A stretch of 39,321 nt of DNA from Pseudomonadota bacterium (GTDB lineage Bacteria > Pseudomonadota > Gammaproteobacteria > Burkholderiales > Rhodocyclaceae): positions 1 to 39,321 of the forward strand of contig JAGTRU010000036.1 of assembly GCA_018261905.1 (NCBI GenBank). Reading direction: 5' to 3'. The position numbers and the translations under genes are program-made. Positions 33,449-39,321 of the stretch are shown one piece after another. A model generated the notes under the pieces. It saw nothing but the letters and a program-made list of their open reading frames with translations. It made no database searches and was not told the DNA's origin. Numbering within the stretch: position 1 is the stretch's first letter; the number at the start of each line of letters is the position of its first letter.

Positions 33449-36211
33449 TTAGTCATGCGCCGGGATGATCGCCGGTTTGCCAGCCGCCTTGAGCTCCAGG
33501 CCTGCCTTCACCAATTCGGGAAGCGCTGGTATCTTCATGACACGAACGCCGCACGCATTGTAGATGGCATTGAGGATTGCCGGGTGCCCTGCGGTCAGCG
33601 GCCCTTCACCAGCGCCCGCTGCACCGAACGGACCGAGCTCACGCGGCGTTTCGAGGTAGAGGATCTGCATATCGTCCGGGATGTCCCGGGGATAAGGGAT
33701 ACCGCAATCGAGCAGGGTCGTGTGCTTCTTGAGGTCATCGAAGTCCTCGGTAAGCGCCAGGCCGATGCCCTGGGCGAGACCGCCGTAGATTTGGCCGTCC
33801 ACCGTCACCTTGTTGATGATGGTGCCGAAGTCCACCGAGGTGGTGTACTTGACGACGGTCACCTTGCCGGTTTCGAGGTCGACTTCGACTTCCGGCACGA
33901 AGATCTCGTACATGTAGATCGGGAACGGTTTGCCTTGACCGGTAACCGGGTCGCATTCGGTACAACCTTGGGCAACCCACTTGCCGTCGTAGCGGCACGG
34001 GATGTTTTCCGCGACCATCTCGGCATAGGTACGGTAGCTGCCGTCGGGCTTCTTCATGGCGTTGAGCAGCATTTCGCAGGAGACCTTGATGGCATTGCCG
34101 ACAAAGACGTTGGAACGGCTACCGCCGGACGGGCCGCTGTTCGGTTGATCCGTATCGTTCATGACCAGCTTGATCTGTTCCGGCGTGATGCCGAGCGGAC
34201 GCAGCGTTTCATGAACGAAGGTCACCGTGCCGAGGTCGGAACCCTGACCGTGATCCTGCCAGGCGTTGTAGGCGGTAACCCCCGTTTTGGTCAGTTCGAT
34301 GGCGGCGTTGGAGCTGTCCGGACCGTCCAGACCGCAACCGTAGATGCCGAGTGCGATGCCGATGCCGCGCTTCTTGCCGGGAACGTTGAACTCGGCGCAG
34401 CGCTTTTTGCCGGCTTCCCAGGCCGGACGGACTAGGTCGAGCAGCTTGTCGAGCACGAAGACCTCGGGCACCTGGCCGGTCGGCGTCGTTGCTCCGGGAC
34501 GATAGACGTTCTTGTAACGCAGTTCCAGCGGATCCATGCCGATTTTTTCGGCGAGCATGTCCATGGCGATTTCCGAGGCCAGGAAAGCCTGCGGCGAGCC
34601 GTAACCGCGGAAAGCAGAACCCCAGGCATGGTTGGTACAAACCGTCTTGCCATTGCCGCGGATGTTCTTGATGTCGTAGCCGGCGCCGGTGAATTGGGCC
34701 TGACGCGTCGTCACGAGGTCACCGAACTCGGAATAAGGACCGTGATCGAGCCACCATTCGGTTTCCATGCCCTGCAGTATGCCGTCCTTGTCGGCGGCGA
34801 GCTTGCAGCGCACGTTGGCCGGCGAACGCTTACCGGTGTAGGTGATGTTCTGGTACTGCGTATAGACCAGTGAAACGGGACGCTTGGTGGCCATCGCAGC
34901 GACGCCGAGCAGCGCTTCCATGGTCGGGCTGAACTTGTAACCGAAGGTGCCGCCGGTCGCGTTCTGGACGAGACGCAGTTTTTCCGGGGCGATGCCGAGG
35001 CCCGGGGCGATCATGGCGTGGTGCAGGTGCAGGCCGATACTCTTCGACTGAATGACCAGGATGCCATCGTCGTCCATATAGGCGCAACCGCAATCCGGCT
35101 CGATGTGCAAGTGAGGCTGGCGGCTGCAATACGTTTCCGATTCAACGATATGCTCCGCTGTGGCCATGATCGGCGCGGTTTCTACGCCTTTGACGACGCC
35201 TTGTTCATAATAGACGTTCGGCACGCCGGGGTGAATTTCCAGGGCGTCAGGTGCTTGGGCAGCCCAGCCGTCCATGTAGGCCGGCAGCACTTCGACATCG
35301 ACCTTGACCAGCTTGGCAGCGGCGCGGGCATGTTCGACCGTGTCGGCACAAACGATGGCCACGGCGTCACCGAACTGGAATATTTTGTCGCGGCAAAGGA
35401 TCGGGCGATCCCAACCGTCACCCTTGTTGGTCGGGAAGGTGATCAGGCCGGTAATGGCGTTCTTGCCGGAGACGTCTTTCCAGGTCAGTACGTCGACCAC
35501 GCCAGGCATCTTCTTCGCTTCGGAGGTATCGATGCCGAGCAGATTGCCGTGCGAGACTTCGGATTGAACGAGCGCCAGATGCAGGGTGTCGGGCGGCATG
35601 TGCATGGTGATATCGGCGCCGAAGTCCCAGGTGCCGGTCACTTTGGCGACGGCCGACGGACGACGGTAGTTCGATCCGAGGATGCTGCCGTTGTCTTTGG
35701 CTTCGCTCTTCGCCAGCAGTTGTTCCTTCGTCTTCTCGCCGCGCATGATCGCTGCGGCATCCATCACGGCGTCGGTCAGCGGCTTGTAGCCGGTGCAGCG
35801 GCAGAGGTTGCGGTTACGGTTGAACCAGGTGCGCACTTCCTCGCGGGTCGGGCTCTGGTTTTTGTCGAGCAGTGACTTGGCCGACATGATGAAGCCCGGC
35901 GTACAGACGCCACATTGGGCTCCGCCGTGGACCATCCAGGAAATCTGGATCGGGTGTAGTTTGTCGGCGGTGCCGATGCCTTCGATGGTGAGGATTTTCT
36001 CGCCATTCTGGAACTTGCTGACCGGCACCATACAGGCCTTGATCGGCTTGTCGTCGATCAACACCGTACAGGTACCGCACTGGCCGGTGTCGCAACAGAC
36101 CTTGCAGCCGGTGAGCAGCAATTGCTCACGCAGCACATCAGCCAGTTTTTTGTCGGGATCGACGATGAGCGGCCGATCGACACCGTTTACATTGATGATG
36201 ATTCTTTTCAT
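33449..36211 (-). CDS. mop: Molybdenum aldehyde oxidoreductase, Desulfovibrio MOP type
   Basis: 920-aa xanthine-oxidase-family enzyme oxidising aldehydes to acids, with all domains in one chain and no FAD domain. The N-terminal [2Fe-2S] cluster ligands fall at C40, C45, C48 and C60, and the second cluster at C100, C103, C137 and C139, the same numbering I recall for D. gigas MOP. The molybdenum domain shows GGTFGYKFSPTMEALL, AFRGYGSPQ and the catalytic base E869 in GAGEGPLTAG, again at the D. gigas position. The cofactor should be molybdopterin cytosine dinucleotide. Start at 36211 with AGGAGA. Electrons probably go to the co-encoded ferredoxin. Cytosolic; no Tat signal. Confidence 0.95.
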   Translation of the reverse strand: MKRIIINVNGVDRPLIVDPDKKLADVLREQLLLTGCKVCCDTGQCGTCTVLIDDKPIKACMVPVSKFQNGEKILTIEGIGTADKLHPIQISWMVHGGAQCGVCTPGFIMSAKSLLDKNQSPTREEVRTWFNRNRNLCRCTGYKPLTDAVMDAAAIMRGEKTKEQLLAKSEAKDNGSILGSNYRRPSAVAKVTGTWDFGADITMHMPPDTLHLALVQSEVSHGNLLGIDTSEAKKMPGVVDVLTWKDVSGKNAITGLITFPTNKGDGWDRPILCRDKIFQFGDAVAIVCADTVEHARAAAKLVKVDVEVLPAYMDGWAAQAPDALEIHPGVPNVYYEQGVVKGVETAPIMATAEHIVESETYCSRQPHLHIEPDCGCAYMDDDGILVIQSKSIGLHLHHAMIAPGLGIAPEKLRLVQNATGGTFGYKFSPTMEALLGVAAMATKRPVSLVYTQYQNITYTGKRSPANVRCKLAADKDGILQGMETEWWLDHGPYSEFGDLVTTRQAQFTGAGYDIKNIRGNGKTVCTNHAWGSAFRGYGSPQAFLASEIAMDMLAEKIGMDPLELRYKNVYRPGATTPTGQVPEVFVLDKLLDLVRPAWEAGKKRCAEFNVPGKKRGIGIALGIYGCGLDGPDSSNAAIELTKTGVTAYNAWQDHGQGSDLGTVTFVHETLRPLGITPEQIKLVMNDTDQPNSGPSGGSRSNVFVGNAIKVSCEMLLNAMKKPDGSYRTYAEMVAENIPCRYDGKWVAQGCTECDPVTGQGKPFPIYMYEIFVPEVEVDLETGKVTVVKYTTSVDFGTIINKVTVDGQIYGGLAQGIGLALTEDFDDLKKHTTLLDCGIPYPRDIPDDMQILYLETPRELGPFGAAGAGEGPLTAGHPAILNAIYNACGVRVMKIPALPELVKAGLELKAAGKPAIIPAHD

Positions 36212-36262
36212 GGCGTTCTCCTGATTCGATTGCAAAGGAATGTTGCGAAAAACTGATCTTGC

Positions 36263-37102
36263 TCAGCCCACCTCTCGTAGCCGGGCGTCGGCCGGCGGTG
36301 TGGCGTCCAGACGTAAATGGGGCAGCGCGGCACGACTGCGCCGACGGCAGGCGATCATTTCGGCAACTACCGAAATGGCGATTTCTTCCGGCGGTTGGGC
36401 CCCGATGTCGAGGCCGACCGGCGCATGTACGGCCTGAAAACGCTCGGCCGACACACCTTCCTTCTGCAACTCGTGGAAGATGCCGGTGACCTTGCGCTTC
36501 GAGCCCATCATGCCGATGTAGCGGGCGGGGGTGCCGACCGCCCAGCGCAGCACCCGCATGTCGGTCATGTGGCTGGGCGTGAAGATGAGGATGAAGGCGG
36601 TCGGCGGGACCATCAGGCTGGCCATGGCGGCGTCGAGCTCGGCGACGATGATGTGCTTGGCTTCCGGATAGCGTTCGCGGTTGGCGAAAGCCGTCCGGTC
36701 GTCGATCAGCACCACGTCGAAACCCGCTGAGCGGGCGATGCGATAGGTGGCGAGCCCGACGTGACCGGCCCCGAAAAGATACAGGGTGGGGGTAGCGATG
36801 ATCGGCTCGATATAGATTTCCAGACTGCCGCCGCAGACCATGCCGGCATCCAGCCCGGGTTTCTTGTTGAGATCGAAACTGACGGTGCGCGGCTTTTCCT
36901 GTTCGATCACCTCTTTGGCGATTTTCAGTACTTCCAGTTCGGCTCCGCCGCCGCCGATGGTGCCGGCGATACTGCCGTCATCGCGGACCAGCATCTTGGC
37001 GCAGGCGAAAGACGGGATGGAACCCTGCGTGTTGATGATCGTCGCCAGCGCGCCGCTTCTGCCTTCTTGGCGCAAACGGACGATTTCTTCATAGATATCC
37101 AT
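36263..37102 (-). CDS. XdhC/CoxF family molybdenum-enzyme maturation protein
   Basis: 279-aa XdhC-family protein. The N-terminal XdhC/CoxI part has TIINTQGSIPSFACAKMLV and GTIGGGGAELEVL; the C-terminal Rossmann part has LYLFGAGHVGLATYRIA, IFTPSHMTDMRVLRWA and YIGMMGSKRK. Such proteins bind the Mo cofactor, promote its sulfuration and insert it into xanthine-oxidase-type enzymes, here presumably the MOP encoded 51 nt downstream. ATG at 37102; the open frame upstream runs into the ferredoxin gene and is not coding. Confidence 0.92.
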   Translation of the reverse strand: MDIYEEIVRLRQEGRSGALATIINTQGSIPSFACAKMLVRDDGSIAGTIGGGGAELEVLKIAKEVIEQEKPRTVSFDLNKKPGLDAGMVCGGSLEIYIEPIIATPTLYLFGAGHVGLATYRIARSAGFDVVLIDDRTAFANRERYPEAKHIIVAELDAAMASLMVPPTAFILIFTPSHMTDMRVLRWAVGTPARYIGMMGSKRKVTGIFHELQKEGVSAERFQAVHAPVGLDIGAQPPEEIAISVVAEMIACRRRSRAALPHLRLDATPPADARLREVG

Positions 37103-37161
37103 GACTGCCTCGCGATTTCTTCTTGCTACGGAGCCGTCGGCGAACCGGCGGCGGGTGTTGG

Positions 37162-37353
37162 TCAGGCCTGGACGCAGGCGTCGGTGTTGCAGAGCTGGGC
37201 GCACATCGGGCTGTCGTAGGTGCCTTGGCACTCGGTGCACTTGCTGGCATCGATCGAGTAGAGTTTTTCGACGTGACTGATGGCGCGGTTCGGGCATTCC
37301 GATTCACAGGCGCCGCAGCCGTTACACAGATCGGGGACAATTTGATAAGCCAT
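37162..37353 (-). CDS. 2[4Fe-4S] ferredoxin, Alvin-type, MOP partner
   Basis: 63-aa ferredoxin with the same nine cysteines as the AOR-operon ferredoxin (CNGCGACESECPN and CTECQG...CAQLC). Only seven substitutions separate the two: L6V, A14G, S22N, T33S, Q41E, E43Q, P62Q. First gene of the MOP cluster. D. gigas MOP can use a flavodoxin or ferredoxin, so a dedicated ferredoxin is sensible. The pair arose by duplication or is kept alike by gene conversion. Confidence 0.95.
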   Translation of the reverse strand: MAYQIVPDLCNGCGACESECPNRAISHVEKLYSIDASKCTECQGTYDSPMCAQLCNTDACVQA

Positions 37354-37432
37354 GATGCTCTCCGTTAAAACATTGAAATAAAGCCAAACGTCGCTTGATG
37401 TTGGCGGATTCATTTGGTGATTTGAGTATCGG

Positions 37433-37448
37433 TGCGCGAGTTCCGCCA
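37433..37448 (-). promoter_or_regulatory. Weak -24/-12 (sigma54) candidate for the MOP cluster
   Basis: Minus strand TGGCGGAACTCGCGCA keeps the essential GG and GC with 10-nt spacing and TGGC/GCA ends, but the centre deviates from consensus. It lies 80 nt upstream of the ferredoxin start with the GTGACA sites 40-120 nt further upstream. No equivalent exists at the AOR operon and the local regulator lacks GAFTGA, so confidence is low. Confidence 0.3.
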
Positions 37449-37487
37449 GAACAGCGAAACCGGGTAAGGGATTTCCGGGGTGTAACG

Positions 37488-37554
37488 ATAGGTGACAAGT
37501 GACCTATGCTTTTGCAATGCATTTTATGCACTGAAATCGTCCCCTTTCGTGACA
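37488..37554 (-). promoter_or_regulatory. GTGACA operator cluster upstream of the MOP cluster
   Basis: ATAGGTGACAAGTGACCTAT (37488-37507) has 6-bp inverted ends and a tandem GTGAC 8 nt apart; TTTCGTGACA occurs at 37545-37554, identical to the word at 20217-20226. A separate palindrome-like TGCATTTTATGCA lies at 37518-37530. The rest of the 386-nt divergent gap (37354-37739) shows no gene. Confidence 0.55.
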
Positions 37555-37739
37555 GTCGCACCAGGGATGTCGCGAGATGCTTGCAATTAGGGCACGAATG
37601 ATCTAATGAGTTTTTGGGCGATCGCAGCATGAGCTCGAGATGGATTTTTTTTGCTGCGGCGTGTCGCTTCTCCGGGATGGCAAATATCGCTTTCCGGATT
37701 GCCATTTTTTCCACTGCGAAATTTTGAGGGGTATATCCG

Positions 37740-38582
37740 ATGATTCGATTGATTTTTTTGCTCATGCTGGCCTGCGGCATCCTCCCTGTGCTGGCGGCCG
37801 ATCCTGAACAGACGATCTATGGGCAGGGCGCGCATCGTTTCCGGCTGGCCACCGGTAGTCCCGGTGAGTTGGGTTTGCTGAAGGTCCTGGCTGAAAAATT
37901 CGCGAGCACGGATGATGCGCAGATGGTCTGGATCAAGGCGGGAACCGGCCAGTCGCTGAATTTGCTGCGCGACAAGAAAGTTGACATGGTCATGGTGCAT
38001 GCGCCGGCCCAGGTCGATCAGGCGATCAAAGACGGCTGGGCGACGGGCAAGACCTTGATCGGCTCAAACGAGTTCTACATCGTCGGCCCCAAGGCGGACC
38101 CGGCGAAAATTGCCACGGCGACTTCGGCGGTCGAGGCCTATCGGCGAATCGCCGCGGCCCAAAGTCCCTTCGTCTCGCGCGGCGACAATTCGGGAACCCA
38201 CCAGAAGGAAATGCAGGTCTGGAAACAGGCGGCGATGCAGCCGGCTGGTGCCTGGTACATCGTGACCAAGGACTTCATGACCGCCAGCCTGCGCCGGGCC
38301 AACGCCGAAGGCGCCTATTTCATGTCCGATTCGAGCACCTGGCTCATGGAAAAAAGTGTGGCGCCGGATTTGCAGATTCATTTTCGCGGCGATCGCTTCC
38401 TAGTCAATACCTACCACGCCATAGTCGCGCCGGCCGGCGCCGGCGGCGGTCGCGACACGGCGGAAAAATTCATCGCATTCGTCGCCTCGCCGCAAGGCCA
38501 GGAAATCATCGCCCAATACGGTCGCGACCGTTTCGGCGAGGGGCTCTACAACGATGCGGCCTACGCCAGGCAATTCGACTGA
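37740..38582 (+). CDS. Orphan TupA-like oxyanion-binding periplasmic protein
   Basis: 280-aa solute-binding protein of the TupA/PstS-like class with a signal peptide cleaved near PVLAADPE (about residue 19). SPFVSRGDNSGTH matches the second TupA ligand segment (FISRGDKSGTH), but the first segment, TTST...SG in TupA, reads LATGSPGELGLL. The ligand is therefore probably a related oxyanion or small acid and may not be tungstate. No permease or ATPase gene is beside it, so it may feed TupBC or act as a sensor component. It is divergent from the MOP cluster. GAGGGG precedes the start. Confidence 0.82.
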   Translation: MIRLIFLLMLACGILPVLAADPEQTIYGQGAHRFRLATGSPGELGLLKVLAEKFASTDDAQMVWIKAGTGQSLNLLRDKKVDMVMVHAPAQVDQAIKDGWATGKTLIGSNEFYIVGPKADPAKIATATSAVEAYRRIAAAQSPFVSRGDNSGTHQKEMQVWKQAAMQPAGAWYIVTKDFMTASLRRANAEGAYFMSDSSTWLMEKSVAPDLQIHFRGDRFLVNTYHAIVAPAGAGGGRDTAEKFIAFVASPQGQEIIAQYGRDRFGEGLYNDAAYARQFD

Positions 38583-38870
38583 GCGACCACCAGCCGCTGT
38601 ACCCGGCGCTCGCTAATTGGTGTGGAGCGGCGATTGGCGATCGCCGGCTCCCGATAACGGAACTACCTGATGCGCTTTGTTTTGCGCCGCAAGCGTCTGC
38701 GGCGCCGGCCTTGGGGCCAATTTCCTTGCGCAGGTCATGTCCGAACTCGTCACGAATGGCCAGCGGATAATCCGGGTTCGCCGCAAATACCGCCTTAGCT
38801 GCTCCGCAGTTTTTTAATGAGGACGAAAATCGTCGAGCTTTGCCGGTCGGTGCCAAGAATTCAAATCCCT
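38583..38870. other. Intergenic stretch with possible gene remnant
   Basis: No intact gene. The minus strand between about 38830 and 38680 reads openly (KAVFAANPDYPLAIRDEFGH and onward), which has protein-like composition but no start or recognisable family, so it could be a remnant of a gene lost at the edge of the type VI locus. No terminator for the upstream gene is obvious. Confidence 0.3.
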
Positions 38871-38900
38871 TTGGCATGATTGCCGACGTCATAATACAAT
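38871..38900 (+). promoter_or_regulatory. Sigma70 promoter of vgrG
   Basis: TTGGCA (38871-38876) and TACAAT (38895-38900) are separated by 18 nt, each five of six to consensus, 31 nt before the vgrG start. Confidence 0.6.
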
Positions 38901-38931
38901 CGCCATCCCCTCGGCATATCTGGCGATCACG

Positions 38932-39321
38932 ATGTCCATCCTCTCCCTCCTCGACATCTTCCTTTCGCAGCACGCCCGCCTGCTCGACATCACTACCGCC
39001 TTGCCCGAAGCTTCCCTGGTCGTCGAACGCTTTTCCGGCCGCGAGGCGGTCTCGGAAACCTTCCGCTTCGAAATCGATTGCCTGTCCACCCACGCCTATT
39101 TCGATCTGGCGTCGGTGGTCGGTGAGGAAATCACCCTGCGCCTCCTGCAGGCTGACGGCAGCAAACGTTCCTGGCACGGCTACGTTACCGAGGCGATGCA
39201 ACTCGGGGCCGATGGCGGCCTCGCCCGTTACCGCCTGATCATGGAACCCTGGCTGGCTTTCCTCGGCCAGCGCCGCGACAACTACCTGTTCCAGGACAAG
39301 ACGGTGATCGACATCCTCGGC
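38932..39321 (+). CDS. vgrG: Type VI secretion tip protein VgrG, 3' end outside window
   Basis: The frame is open from the ATG at 38932 to the window end (130 codons). It reads MSILSLLDIFLSQHARLLDI, then SLVVERFSGREAVSETFRFE, VGEEITLRLLQADGSKRSWHG, YRLIMEPWLAFLGQRRDNYL and FQDKTVIDILG, the N-terminal gp27-like domain of VgrG. VgrG forms the puncturing spike of the type VI secretion system and often carries effectors downstream. No clear Shine-Dalgarno is seen. The locus is isolated from T6SS core genes within the window, as is common for vgrG islands. Confidence 0.93.
   Translation, partial: MSILSLLDIFLSQHARLLDITTALPEASLVVERFSGREAVSETFRFEIDCLSTHAYFDLASVVGEEITLRLLQADGSKRSWHGYVTEAMQLGADGGLARYRLIMEPWLAFLGQRRDNYLFQDKTVIDILG

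Noticed and set aside
38506..39201. 231-codon minus-strand frame across the vgrG start
   Set aside because: It is antisense to VgrG and to the end of the binding-protein gene; only a middle part (about 38680-38830) looks protein-like, which is mentioned as a possible remnant.

Overview
The window is a GC-rich, densely coded chromosomal segment, most likely from a betaproteobacterium of the Rhodocyclales (Dechloromonas/Azonexus-like). That placement rests on protein character: GroEL with a GGM tail, DUF485-ActP, a TctDE-type two-component pair, fatty-acid cis/trans isomerase, PPK2 and SixA. No 16S gene is present, so it is an inference.

Layout. 1-6200: the 3' part of groEL, an acetate-permease operon (yjcH-actP), a structured 260-nt gap, and a response regulator/sensor kinase pair. 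6249-6614: a tRNA-Phe gene with a near-consensus promoter, then an initiator tRNA-Met gene. 6700-13800: ordinary chromosomal genes, namely a cytosolic zinc-binding (CZB) chemoreceptor, a heme-motif fatty-acid cis/trans isomerase, a TerC/Alx membrane protein behind a yybP-ykoY (Mn2+) riboswitch that appears to hide its Shine-Dalgarno, sixA, ppk2 and a hotdog thioesterase.

13989-38582 is a molybdenum/tungsten island of about 24 kb. It holds (i) a tungsten-type aldehyde:ferredoxin oxidoreductase operon (2[4Fe-4S] ferredoxin, AOR, MoaD-like protein, FprA-like diiron flavoprotein), preceded by moeA plus a membrane protein; (ii) an AcoR-like regulator that has lost the GAFTGA loop, both arginine fingers and the sensor II arginine, with a divergent second MoaD/ThiS-like gene; (iii) a tungstate ABC transporter, tupBCA; (iv) a DUF1097 membrane protein; (v) an eleven-gene minus-strand cluster: a second, 56/63-identical ferredoxin, XdhC, a Desulfovibrio-gigas-type molybdenum aldehyde oxidoreductase (MOP), a large flavin/Fe-S/CCG electron-transfer protein, a small Cys4 protein, a methyltransferase, a Cys-rich C-GCAxxG-C-C-like protein, a MocA-like nucleotidyltransferase fused to an HD domain, a radical SAM protein, an adenylate-forming ligase and a histidine phosphatase; and (vi) a divergent orphan TupA-like binding protein. 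Cluster (v) matches the Desulfovibrio DVU_1551-1560 neighbourhood (TrsS/TrsM families), whose chemistry is, to my knowledge, undescribed. It is the most interesting system here. The enzyme set looks like a small-molecule or cofactor-modification pathway tied to the Mo aldehyde oxidoreductase.

The two aldehyde-oxidase operons look co-regulated: both upstream regions carry the same TTTCGTGACA word in the same orientation, and the region upstream of the degenerate regulator carries a close variant. A 31-nt block upstream of the AOR operon recurs almost unchanged upstream of the DUF1097 gene. The window ends in the 5' part of a type VI secretion vgrG gene.
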